DNA of 57,115 nt from Caldiserica bacterium UBA646 (GTDB lineage: Bacteria; Caldisericota; Caldisericia; Caldisericales; Caldisericaceae). The translations under genes and the position numbers were made by a program. Position 1 is the first letter of the stretch. The number at the start of each line of letters is the position of its first letter. The DNA lies in assembly GCA_002299965.1 (NCBI GenBank), contig DBOM01000029.1, forward strand, positions 855 to 57,969, read 5' to 3'. Below are positions 35,494-43,730 of the stretch, in pieces. The notes under the pieces were generated by a model, which worked only from the letters and a program-made list of their open reading frames with translations, had not been told where the DNA came from and made no database searches.

Positions 35494-36482
35494 AAATATC
35501 TGTTATTGGTGCAGGTGCATGGGGTACGACTATTGCAGAACTTTTAGGAGAAAAAGGTTTTGATGTGACACTATGGATACACAGTAAAAAGGCTATTAAT
35601 GCAATTCAAGAATGGAACGAAAATATTTATTACTTGAAAGGGGTAAAGCTCCATTCTATTGCTAAATATACAATGGATATTGATGAAGCTCTTAGTGGTG
35701 CAGAGATTATTGTTTTGGCTGTGCCAGCACAAAAATTAAGAGGTGTTATTTCGGATGTATCTCCTTCCGATGTACCTATTGTTGTCAATCTTGCAAAAGG
35801 GATAGAAATAAATTCTGGGAAACGTATGTCTCAAGTAATACACGAAATATGGACTGGTATACCTCCTAAAAACATTACTTCTTTGTCGGGACCAAATTTT
35901 TCTTTTGAGGTTGCAAGAAAAATGCCTGCTGCAGCAGTAATAGGCGGAGAAGATGAATCTATTCTAAAAGGGGTGCAAGATGTTTTTTTGACAGATTATT
36001 TTAGAGTGTATTATACAACAGACCTTTTGGGAGTTGAATTGGGGGGTTCTGTAAAAAATGTACTTGCTATTGGCGCTGGGATAAGTGATGGACTTGGTTT
36101 CGGTGATAGCAGCAAATCATCTCTTGTTGTGAGGGGTGTCAGTGAACTTATCCGTTTTGGCGTGGCTCTTGGTGGTAAAAAGGAGACATTTTATGGATTA
36201 TCCGGGATAGGAGATTTGATTGCTACATCTTTTAGCAAACTAAGCAGAAATAGATGGGCAGGTGAAGAGATCGGGAAAGGAAAGAATAAAGAAGAAATAG
36301 AAGAGCTTACAAGTCAAGTAGTTGAGGGGTTATACACGGTAAAATCAGTATACTTCTTAAAAGAAGCGCTTAATATAGATATGCCGATAACTACTGCAAT
36401 TTATAACATTGTTTACCAGCATAAACCACCGAAGGAAGAATTGCAAAAATTGATGCGAAGGCCGACGAAGAAAGAGTCTTAA
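35490..36482 (+). CDS. gpsA: Glycerol-3-phosphate dehydrogenase [NAD(P)+]
   Basis: Makes sn-glycerol-3-phosphate from DHAP for phospholipids. It has 330 residues. The Rossmann motif G7-A-G9-A-W-G12 lies at the N-terminus; SLSGPNFSFEVA and GSVKNVLAIGAG mark the active site. ATG overlaps the ispH stop. It provides the acceptor used by PlsC upstream, so the two share a pathway. No terminator is evident after it. Confidence 0.97.
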   Translation: MKISVIGAGAWGTTIAELLGEKGFDVTLWIHSKKAINAIQEWNENIYYLKGVKLHSIAKYTMDIDEALSGAEIIVLAVPAQKLRGVISDVSPSDVPIVVNLAKGIEINSGKRMSQVIHEIWTGIPPKNITSLSGPNFSFEVARKMPAAAVIGGEDESILKGVQDVFLTDYFRVYYTTDLLGVELGGSVKNVLAIGAGISDGLGFGDSSKSSLVVRGVSELIRFGVALGGKKETFYGLSGIGDLIATSFSKLSRNRWAGEEIGKGKNKEEIEELTSQVVEGLYTVKSVYFLKEALNIDMPITTAIYNIVYQHKPPKEELQKLMRRPTKKES

Positions 36483-36595
36483 ATGGTTTGATTTTTATGC
36501 ACGTTTTGCTTAAATTGATAGAAGCACGTGTCTTAAAAGAAAATTCATTTATCTAATTATTATGATAGAAGGTTTGGTAAAAGGCAGGAAATAGT

Positions 36596-36829
36596 TTGGG
36601 AATAGTATTGGCGTATCTTTTTAACGAAAATCCCTTATGGTGGGCGATCTCGGCAATGGTTGGTGCTAAAATTAGTAAAGCATTTATAATTTTTCTTATT
36701 CTTAGAGTATTGACAGGTGTTATATGTGCAGTGATGCTCTTGGTAAATTTTAAAAATGTAAAAAATTTCGGTAACATTAAAATCTTATACTTACCATTTA
36801 ACAAAATTTTACAGCATGTTATATTATAA
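36596..36829 (+). CDS. Possible small membrane protein
   Basis: A 77-codon frame beginning with TTG 36596 after AGGA. It has two hydrophobic segments (about residues 2-25 and 30-52) and a basic tail. No family is recognised. The last 30 bp contain the promoter of the next gene. It may be a real small protein or the remnant of a longer membrane protein. Confidence 0.35.
   Translation: MGIVLAYLFNENPLWWAISAMVGAKISKAFIIFLILRVLTGVICAVMLLVNFKNVKNFGNIKILYLPFNKILQHVIL
36798..36825 (+). promoter_or_regulatory. Promoter of the threonyl-tRNA editing gene
   Basis: TTAACA (36798-36803), a 16-nt spacer and TATATT (36820-36825), with an extended TGT in front of the -10. The start point would be about 15 nt before the ATG. 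Confidence 0.55.
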
Positions 36830-36848
36830 AAAAAGGGGGAGAAGCAAA

Positions 36849-37259
36849 ATGAAGTTACTTATAATTTATATGGACAAATTTGGGTATAGGACTACAACGA
36901 AAACACTTTCAGAACTTAAAAGCGAGGAAAAGCAAGAAACTTTTCAGGATGTGCTTGTAGGTTTTATTCACTCAGAGAAAGAAGATGAGGAAGAAGTTGA
37001 CAAAAAAGTAAAAAAACTTATCAAGAGTTTAAAATGGGCAGCAGGCAAAAATAAGACAAAACGTATTGTTTTGCATTCTTTTGCCCATCTATCTAAAAGT
37101 AAGGCTGATCCAGAGGTTGCACTTAGTATACTGGAGAAAACGGAAGAGAGGCTCAAAAGTGCGGGATATGAAGTTTACCAAACCCCATTTGGGTATTTTT
37201 TAAACCTGGAAGTTTCAGCTCCTGGTATTTCTCAAGCACGAATCTTTCAAGATCTATAA
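36849..37259 (+). CDS. Stand-alone archaeal-type threonyl-tRNA editing domain
   Basis: A 136-residue protein matching the N-terminal editing domain of archaeal threonyl-tRNA synthetases (PF08915-like, DTD fold), which removes serine mischarged on tRNA-Thr. Readable family features are the start KLLIIYMDKFGY, HSFAHLSKSKADPEVAL in the middle and YEVYQTPFGYF near the end. ATG 36849 follows GGGGAGAAG; the frame is open to 36816 but without a better site. It is not fused to a synthetase. The proofreading role is inferred from the family. Confidence 0.82.
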   Translation: MKLLIIYMDKFGYRTTTKTLSELKSEEKQETFQDVLVGFIHSEKEDEEEVDKKVKKLIKSLKWAAGKNKTKRIVLHSFAHLSKSKADPEVALSILEKTEERLKSAGYEVYQTPFGYFLNLEVSAPGISQARIFQDL

Positions 37260-37272
37260 ATTTTTGTGACTA

Positions 37273-37300
37273 TTGCATCACATTAGAAAACCATTATAAT
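37273..37300 (+). promoter_or_regulatory. Promoter of the tRNA-Pro pair
   Basis: TTGCAT (37273-37278), a 16-nt spacer and TATAAT (37295-37300), ending 10 nt before tRNA-Pro. The geometry is the same as at the first tRNA cluster. Confidence 0.65.
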
Positions 37301-37310
37301 AAGAAGGATT

Positions 37311-37388
37311 CGGGGCGTGGCGTAGTTTGGTTAGCGCACCTGCATGGGGTGCAGGGGGTCGGAAGTTCGAATCTTCTCGCCCCGACCA
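37311..37388 (+). tRNA. tRNA-Pro (GGG)
   Basis: Acceptor CGGGGCG/CGCCCCG; anticodon stem CCTGC/GCAGG with loop ATGGGGT (anticodon GGG). CCA is encoded. Confidence 0.96.
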
Positions 37389-37398
37389 TTTTTTATAT

Positions 37399-37475
37399 CG
37401 GGATGTGGCTCAGCTTGGTAGAGCGCTTGGTTCGGGACTAAGAGGTCATGGGTTCAAATCCCATCATCCCGACCA
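37399..37475 (+). tRNA. tRNA-Pro (CGG)
   Basis: Acceptor CGGGATG/CATCCCG; anticodon loop TTCGGGA (anticodon CGG). CCA is encoded. The decarboxylase gene starts 33 nt later. Confidence 0.96.
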
Positions 37476-37508
37476 TTTGAGATAATTTAATTTAAGGGGT
37501 GTAATATA

Positions 37509-38954
37509 GTGAATCAAAATAAAGCTCCTCTTTATGAGGCTATTCTTAGATATGTTGAAAAGGACATGATTCCTTTTCATATGCCAGGTCATTCAAATGG
37601 AAGAGGAATACCTCGCTATCTCAAAAAACTTTTCGGCAATGATTTATTCAAATTTGATCTTACAGAAGTCTCAGGCCTTGATTACCTTCATTATGCAAAA
37701 GGTGTGATAAAGCAAGCGGAAGAACTTGCAGCTGACCTCTATGGAGTAAAGAATACATTTTTTTTAATTAACGGAACAACAGCAGGAGTTCACGCTATGA
37801 TACTTGCTACTTGCAAAGAAGGTGACAAAATTATAGTGGGGAGAAATTCTCATAGGTCTGTCATAGGAGGTATTATTGAGTCGGGGGCTAATCCAGTATT
37901 TGTACATCCAGAATTCAACAACGATTTTGGCATTATTACAAATCTTACACCTATTGAGCTTGAAAAGGAAATACAAGATAATTTAGATGCGAAAGCGGTG
38001 TTAATAACTACACCTAATTATTATGGAATTCAGGGCAATTTAAAAAAAATGATCGATATTGTGCACAAATACAATATGTATGCACTAGTAGATGAGGCAC
38101 ATGGTGCACATTTTCCATTTCATCCTTCTTTCCCTTCAAGCGCTATTGAATATGGTGCGGATATAGTTGTCCAGAGCGCGCATAAGACACTTCCTACATT
38201 CACACAGACTTCTCTCCTTCATATTGTAAGCGATAAGGTTAACACAGATATTGTGGAACAAGTACTTGCTACTATAGAAAGTTCAAGTCCATCCTATATA
38301 TTTATGGCTTCTCTTGATGTGGTAAGAAGAGAGATGGCCATCAACGGGAGAAAGCTATGGGAGAAAGCTATTGAAGTGGCAGATTATGCAAGAGAAGAGA
38401 TTAAAAAAATAGATGGTTTTAGGATAGTAGACTCTTCCATTATAAATGGTAAGGACATTTATGCTATTGATCCCATAAAACTTGCAATAAATGTTGAAGA
38501 GATGGGTTTTTCTGGGTTTGAGTTCGAGCTTTTTCTTAATAAACATAATATAGAAATTGAACTTTCTGATTTGCAAAATGTACTTCTTTTTGTTACAATT
38601 GGAATGGAAAAGAGGGATGTAAAATCCCTTTTAAAAGTTTTAAGATCTGTGAAAAAGAAACCAGGTGGCGTGGAAAAAATGATACCTTTTCCTGTAGCCG
38701 GGAAGCAAGTTTATTCGCCTAATGATGCGTTTAACTTGAATTATAAAATAGAGTTGCTAGACAAGGCAGTAAATAAAGTCAGCTGGGGAGTTGTTGCGCC
38801 TTACCCTCCCGGCATTCCTGTTCTTGCTCCTGGCATGGAAATAGCACAGGAAGCGATAAATTTTGTCCATACAATGGCGAACAAAGGTGGCATGGTCCAA
38901 GGGGCTATCATGCGAGATAATAAGATTTATGTGAGAGTTGTGGATGATTTATAA
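37509..38954 (+). CDS. PLP-dependent Orn/Lys/Arg decarboxylase
   Basis: Fold-type I decarboxylase of basic amino acids, probably feeding polyamine synthesis. It has 481 residues, the short form without the large N-terminal wing domain. PFHMPGH is at 22-28, DEAHGAH at 195-201 and the PLP lysine is K226 in SAHKTLPT. The start is GTG 37509 after AAGGGGTG. The substrate (Arg, Lys or Orn) cannot be told from the sequence. It is followed after 20 nt by the ATPase operon, perhaps on one transcript. Confidence 0.9.
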   Translation: MNQNKAPLYEAILRYVEKDMIPFHMPGHSNGRGIPRYLKKLFGNDLFKFDLTEVSGLDYLHYAKGVIKQAEELAADLYGVKNTFFLINGTTAGVHAMILATCKEGDKIIVGRNSHRSVIGGIIESGANPVFVHPEFNNDFGIITNLTPIELEKEIQDNLDAKAVLITTPNYYGIQGNLKKMIDIVHKYNMYALVDEAHGAHFPFHPSFPSSAIEYGADIVVQSAHKTLPTFTQTSLLHIVSDKVNTDIVEQVLATIESSSPSYIFMASLDVVRREMAINGRKLWEKAIEVADYAREEIKKIDGFRIVDSSIINGKDIYAIDPIKLAINVEEMGFSGFEFELFLNKHNIEIELSDLQNVLLFVTIGMEKRDVKSLLKVLRSVKKKPGGVEKMIPFPVAGKQVYSPNDAFNLNYKIELLDKAVNKVSWGVVAPYPPGIPVLAPGMEIAQEAINFVHTMANKGGMVQGAIMRDNKIYVRVVDDL

Positions 38955-38974
38955 TAAGTAAGAGGAAGGTGTAT

Positions 38975-39292
38975 ATGATTGAAAGAGACATACTTATTTC
39001 AGTGAGTGAAGCAGAGAAAAAAGCTAAACAAATTCTCAATAAAGCAGAAAAAGAGGCAACTCTTCTCAGGCAAAAAATGGTAAAAGAACAAGAAGATTTT
39101 TTGAATAAGTTGGAAGAAGAATTTGATGAAAAGGAAAGAATAGAACAAGAGAAAAGCAAAAAGTTAGTACAAGAAGAAGTCAAAAAAATAAAGATATCTT
39201 ATGAAAAAAGATTAAAAGAATTGAAAAATATTGCTTCACGAGAGGCTGAGCAAATAGCAAAAAAACTTGTGGAGAAGGTTATCGAAAGCTGA
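38975..39292 (+). CDS. V/A-type ATPase subunit G/H (peripheral stalk)
   Basis: A 105-residue, highly charged, almost wholly helical protein (many Glu and Lys, heptad pattern), as expected for the stalk subunit that pairs with subunit E. ATG 38975 is preferred to GTG 38969 because AGGAAGG is well spaced for it. It is first in the ATPase operon, as in Thermus. It overlaps the I-subunit gene (TGATG). Confidence 0.8.
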   Translation: MIERDILISVSEAEKKAKQILNKAEKEATLLRQKMVKEQEDFLNKLEEEFDEKERIEQEKSKKLVQEEVKKIKISYEKRLKELKNIASREAEQIAKKLVEKVIES

Positions 39293-41316
39293 TGGCAATT
39301 GAAAAGCTTCAAAAAATTCATATCGTTTGTCCCAAAGAGATAGAAAGTGGTCTCATTGACAAACTGTACAAGTTAAATGTTATCCATATAGATACTCTTT
39401 CCCCGGAATACATGAAAGATGGCAGAAAATATTTTGCTCATCCTGTTGCTGAGTCTATGCAGGATGAGGCGCTTTTTAAAATTGAATCTGTTTTTACCAT
39501 TTTTAAGAATTTTAACATTGAGCATAAAGGACTCATTTCTTCTTTTCTTCCCGAAGATGAGATACTCACTGAAAGCGATTTTAATAGTGTTATTGAAGAT
39601 TTTGATCTTAATGGTCTTCATGAAGAAGTTCAGGGGTTACTGAGCCGAGAAGCAGAATCTGTAAAAAAATTGAACAAATTAAAAGAAGAAAAAGCATACA
39701 TTACCTCTATTTCAGATTTTCCATTTCCTTATTCCATACTCTTCGGGACAGAGCAAACTGAATCATTTATTGGCGTAATGACTAAGAAGGAGTACAAGCA
39801 ACTTATTTTGAATGAAGCTCAGTTTATTGACACGATATTCGTTTATCCATTTTCTTCTGGTAAGAGTAAAACAAAAGTATTTTTTCTTTATTTAAAAGAA
39901 GATGGGCAAAAAATTGAAAAGATTGTTAAAAAGTACTCAATTGAAAAAATGCTGATATTGACAAATTTTTCTGGGTTTATTGAGGAAGAAGTAGCGCGTA
40001 TTTTAAACGCAGAAGCGGAGATTCTTAAAGAGCGAAAAGTAATATTCAATAAGGTAAAGGAATTGTATAGCGCAAAGGCAAAGATTCTTGCATTGCGAGA
40101 TTATTACTCTTCTCGTGCGAAAAAAGAAAGGGCGTTAAGCTGTTTATTAGAGGGTAAAAATTTTGGTATTATAAGGGGCTTTGTTAGAGAAAGCGATTGT
40201 GGCAAAATTGAACACATAGAAAAGGAATTTGATAACACCTTTATTTCAGTAACAGAACCGGAAGAATATGATGCTGTCCCGGTTTCTCTCAAGAATAATG
40301 CATTGTTTAGGCCCTTTGAAATGCTTGTTAAGATGTTCGGTCTTCCGTCCTATTTTGCAATGGATGCTACTCCATTTGTCGCGATATTTTTTTCTCTTTT
40401 CTTTGGGCTTGCATTAGGAGATGTGTTTTATGGTTTACTTATTGTATTAGGCTGTCTGTACTTTTTGAAGCGGTATAAAGGAAATGCTGGAGTAGAAAAA
40501 TTCTTTAAAATATTTTTGTACGCAGGTTCCATTGCTATTATTGTAGGTTTTTTGACAGGCTCTATTGCGGGCAATTTCTTTCTTACATATTTTCCCAATC
40601 GCCTCATTACAGGGATGCTTTATAGTGTGCAAATTATTGATCCTGCTTCAACAGATGGTTCTATGCAGTTCATTGCTTTTTCTATTGGACTGGGTATACT
40701 GGTGCAACTTATAGGAATTTTATTGAGTATGATTGTTTCATTTAGGAGAAAGCGAATTGTAGAGGGAGTTTTCAACGGTCTTGGATGGCTTATTTTTATT
40801 CCTTCTGTTCTTCTTCTATTTTTTGTGAATCAGTATCCGCAGATTAAAATGTTAGATTATACTTTTATTGTGGTTGGATCTGTTCTTTTACTTGCCGGAG
40901 GCTGGATTTCTGTGCGGCAGCCATTATTTAAGCCAGTTGCTGCAGTAGTTAATATTTATGGCATAAGAAGCTCGTATGGGATTGTAAGTTTTTTAGGTGA
41001 TGCACTTTCCTACTCTCGTCTGTTTGTGCTGGGACTCAGCACATCTATCCTTGCATCATCCTTTAATATTGTTAGTAAACTGATGGGGGAATTGCTCGGT
41101 CCTCTGGGTGTATTTGTTACCCTGTTGTTACTACTGTTTGGGCATGGTCTTACTGTAATAATGAATTCTCTCGGTGCATTTGTTCATTCGATCCGCTTGA
41201 ATTTTCTTGAGTTTTTTAGTAGATTCTATGATATTGGAGGTCTTGAGTTTATGCCATTAGGCCTCGAATTGAAAAATATACGGTTAGTACCAAATGAAAG
41301 AGGAGGTAAAAAATAA
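39292..41316 (+). CDS. ntpI: V/A-type ATPase subunit I
   Basis: The membrane stator subunit that forms the ion half-channels against the K ring. It has 674 residues: a soluble N-terminal half with coiled coil (to about residue 340), then about eight transmembrane helices. The conserved region LGDALSYSRLFVLGLS and HSIRLNFLEFF near the C-terminus carries the essential Arg residues. It is translationally coupled at both ends. Confidence 0.95.
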   Translation: MAIEKLQKIHIVCPKEIESGLIDKLYKLNVIHIDTLSPEYMKDGRKYFAHPVAESMQDEALFKIESVFTIFKNFNIEHKGLISSFLPEDEILTESDFNSVIEDFDLNGLHEEVQGLLSREAESVKKLNKLKEEKAYITSISDFPFPYSILFGTEQTESFIGVMTKKEYKQLILNEAQFIDTIFVYPFSSGKSKTKVFFLYLKEDGQKIEKIVKKYSIEKMLILTNFSGFIEEEVARILNAEAEILKERKVIFNKVKELYSAKAKILALRDYYSSRAKKERALSCLLEGKNFGIIRGFVRESDCGKIEHIEKEFDNTFISVTEPEEYDAVPVSLKNNALFRPFEMLVKMFGLPSYFAMDATPFVAIFFSLFFGLALGDVFYGLLIVLGCLYFLKRYKGNAGVEKFFKIFLYAGSIAIIVGFLTGSIAGNFFLTYFPNRLITGMLYSVQIIDPASTDGSMQFIAFSIGLGILVQLIGILLSMIVSFRRKRIVEGVFNGLGWLIFIPSVLLLFFVNQYPQIKMLDYTFIVVGSVLLLAGGWISVRQPLFKPVAAVVNIYGIRSSYGIVSFLGDALSYSRLFVLGLSTSILASSFNIVSKLMGELLGPLGVFVTLLLLLFGHGLTVIMNSLGAFVHSIRLNFLEFFSRFYDIGGLEFMPLGLELKNIRLVPNERGGKK

Positions 41317-41819
41317 TGGAAAATCTTGGATGGCAAAGTCTTAGTACTGGTCCTGTGTGGGTGGTAATGGGTGCCGTGTTTGTTGCTGCACTTGGGAGCA
41401 TTGGCTCTGCAATTGCTCTTGGCCGAACGACATCACACTCTGCAGGAGTACTTTCTGAAAAGCCGGAACTATTTGGAAAGCTGCTCGTACTTATGGCTCT
41501 TCCCGGGACGCAGGGATTCTATGCATTTATTATTGCATATCTTATGTTGCAAAAATTTGGATTTACTTCTAGTAACCCAGAAGCTTCTCTTGGGCAGGGT
41601 GTAGCGATGCTGTTGACGGGAATAGTTATAGGGGTCGTGCAATTTAGATCTGCACTTTCTCAAGGGCAATCTGCTGTTGGTTCAATAGATCTTACCGGAA
41701 AGAGGCCTGAGGAAAGTGGACGTGCAATTCTTTTACCAGGACTTGTTGAAATGTACGCTGTTCTTGCTTTTCTTGTTGCTTTCCTTGTTATTCTGTGGGT
41801 TGGTGGTAAGGCCTTTTAA
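41316..41819 (+). CDS. ntpK: V/A-type ATPase subunit K (rotor ring, Na+-type site)
   Basis: A proteolipid of 167 residues with four transmembrane helices (a duplicated hairpin), forming the rotor. Helix 2 carries L62-P-G-T65-Q66 and helix 4 the carboxylate E145 (LVEMY); Q116 lies in SQGQ. These match the Na+ ligands of Enterococcus hirae NtpK (L61, T64, Q65, Q110, E139), so Na+ coupling is likely. As in that protein, only one of the two hairpins has the Glu. TAATG overlap with subunit I. Confidence 0.95.
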   Translation: MENLGWQSLSTGPVWVVMGAVFVAALGSIGSAIALGRTTSHSAGVLSEKPELFGKLLVLMALPGTQGFYAFIIAYLMLQKFGFTSSNPEASLGQGVAMLLTGIVIGVVQFRSALSQGQSAVGSIDLTGKRPEESGRAILLPGLVEMYAVLAFLVAFLVILWVGGKAF

Positions 41820-41827
41820 GCTATCTT

Positions 41828-42427
41828 ATGAGCATAAAAAAACTTGAGAAACGAATAACAGATAAAGCCACAGAAGAAGCAAAACTCTTTTTCGATAACG
41901 AAAAGAAGAAAAATCTGGATGAGCTTAAAAAGTTCAAAGAGATTAAGAACAAAGAGTTTTTAATGAGAATTGAAAAGTTACTCAGAGATATTGAAAGTGA
42001 AGCAAAAAAGAAAATTGACCAGGAAGAGCGGAAGCTGGAAAGAAATCTTCTTGAAGAAAAAAGGATTCTTCTGGGCACCCTTTTCTCATTGGTGGAAGAT
42101 AGAATTTCTTCTATAAAGAAGGATTTATATTTAAATTTTATTAAGAAACTAATTTTAAGAGATGCACCGATTGGAGAGTCTGTTTTGCTTGTTAATAAGC
42201 GTGATTATAAATTTATTAACAAAAAATTCATAGATGATATAAACAAAGAGTTACAAAAAAGCAAAAGAAGCGTAAAACTTTCAACAAAAGTAGTTGATAT
42301 AAAGGGCGGGTGTATCTTAAAAGGAAGTGAAATAGAAGTGGATGATTCTATTTCTTCTCTCGTAGAGGAATTGAGAGAAAAAGAAGAAATAGATGTAGCG
42401 AAAGAGCTTTTTAAGGAGTCAGGATGA
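41828..42427 (+). CDS. ntpE: V/A-type ATPase subunit E
   Basis: Peripheral-stalk subunit of 199 residues. A long charged helix (to about residue 95) is followed by a globular C-terminal domain ending in the typical DDSISSLVEELRE region. Position between K and C supports the call. ATG 41828 is 8 nt after the K stop; the end overlaps subunit C (ATGA). Confidence 0.88.
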   Translation: MSIKKLEKRITDKATEEAKLFFDNEKKKNLDELKKFKEIKNKEFLMRIEKLLRDIESEAKKKIDQEERKLERNLLEEKRILLGTLFSLVEDRISSIKKDLYLNFIKKLILRDAPIGESVLLVNKRDYKFINKKFIDDINKELQKSKRSVKLSTKVVDIKGGCILKGSEIEVDDSISSLVEELREKEEIDVAKELFKESG

Positions 42428-43401
42428 GAGAAGAGTTTCTTATTGAAACAAAGGAAACTGATGTCTATAGCTATATTTCTGGTAGGATAAAGGTTCTTGA
42501 GACTACGCTTTTGTCTGCCGAGATATTGCACAGAATTGCTTCACTTCCTATTTCTGGTATCTACAAAGAGTTGATGGAGGCACCGTATAGGATGTTCCTA
42601 TCGGGAGCTGATGCTGATTCGATGAGCAGGGCAATTTTTGCGAGATATGAATCTGAAATTTCAGATATAGGTAAATATATGCCTCATGGTTTTATAAATG
42701 TGTTTTTTTGTGATAAATTGTTTTTTTTAAAATTCAAGAAATGGGTGCTTGTTTCTTCCGATGAAGAGTTTGAAGGGTTGGATAAAGAACTTAAGAATTT
42801 TTTAGAATCGGGTAGAGGCGATTTTCCTCCACTTTTTAAGGAAGCTTTTGATATGATGGAAAAAGAAAAGGATAAACCTTTTAAAGTAGGTTGGCTTATT
42901 GATTTATTTCATGTTAAATATCTACTGCAAGCAGCAGAGGAAACAAAAAGTGTTCTTATAAAAGAGTTTTATGAGATATATGCAGAGGGGAAGATATTTA
43001 TTTTTCTTGAGAGATTAAGCAATCTTGTTCTTTCTCATGAGGTTGAGGAAAAAGATTTTATGGAAATGTTTCTACTTGTTTCTGATTTTTTTGCAGATGT
43101 ACCTTCTGTAAAAAAACTAAGAGGAGTTAAAAATGTTAAAATGTTTAAAAAATTTTCAAAAGAGAATTCTTTGTATCCATTTACGCTTGTTTTGGACAAT
43201 TCCTTAGATAAAGAGTTCAGGAAAGAACTTTCGAAAGTCCTCAGGAAAGGTAAGTTTATAAATGTGGGAATAGAAGTTGTATTTACATATTTAAAGCTTC
43301 TTGAGTTTGAAGTTGAAAATATTTCTATGATTGTGCGAGGAAAAAGTATGGGGATGAGCAAAGAAGATGTGGGCGAGAGGATAAACGTTGCTTATGCATA
43401 A
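42424..43401 (+). CDS. ntpC: V/A-type ATPase subunit C
   Basis: AC39-type subunit of 325 residues, the funnel that links the central axle to the K ring. The all-helical composition and the Y-(S/A)-YISGRI start pattern fit the family. It begins inside the subunit E stop and overlaps subunit F. Confidence 0.9.
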   Translation: MREEFLIETKETDVYSYISGRIKVLETTLLSAEILHRIASLPISGIYKELMEAPYRMFLSGADADSMSRAIFARYESEISDIGKYMPHGFINVFFCDKLFFLKFKKWVLVSSDEEFEGLDKELKNFLESGRGDFPPLFKEAFDMMEKEKDKPFKVGWLIDLFHVKYLLQAAEETKSVLIKEFYEIYAEGKIFIFLERLSNLVLSHEVEEKDFMEMFLLVSDFFADVPSVKKLRGVKNVKMFKKFSKENSLYPFTLVLDNSLDKEFRKELSKVLRKGKFINVGIEVVFTYLKLLEFEVENISMIVRGKSMGMSKEDVGERINVAYA

Positions 43402-43714
43402 ACTTGCTTTTGTGGGCGAAGAGCGAATAGGAACCCTTTTTAAAAGCTTTGGTTTTGATGTGTTTGCTGTAAGTGACAACAATGAAGCTGCTAAGCAGAT
43501 TTCAGATATTGTGCAAAGGAAAGAGTTTTATATTGTGGTTACAACGGAAGATTTTGTAGACGGACTTAAGGAATTTGTAGACGAACGACGTCAGGAACTA
43601 CCTATAGTTTTCGTATTACCTTCTCCTGTAGAATATAAGGGTACTGGTATTGAATGGGTTCGATCCTCGGTGGAGAAGGCAATAGGTATAGATATTTTTT
43701 CAAAAAAAGAATGA
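43394..43714 (+). CDS. V/A-type ATPase subunit F
   Basis: Axle subunit of 106 residues that helps bind subunit D. The start MHKLAFVGE matches the family's M-K-I-A-V-I-G-D pattern, so I use ATG 43394 rather than the in-frame TTG 43388, though the GAGAGG site is nearer the TTG. The C-terminal helix region VEKAIGID fits. This subunit is called NtpG in Enterococcus. Confidence 0.88.
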   Translation: MHKLAFVGEERIGTLFKSFGFDVFAVSDNNEAAKQISDIVQRKEFYIVVTTEDFVDGLKEFVDERRQELPIVFVLPSPVEYKGTGIEWVRSSVEKAIGIDIFSKKE

Positions 43715-43730
43715 ATAAGGAGCGTGCTGC

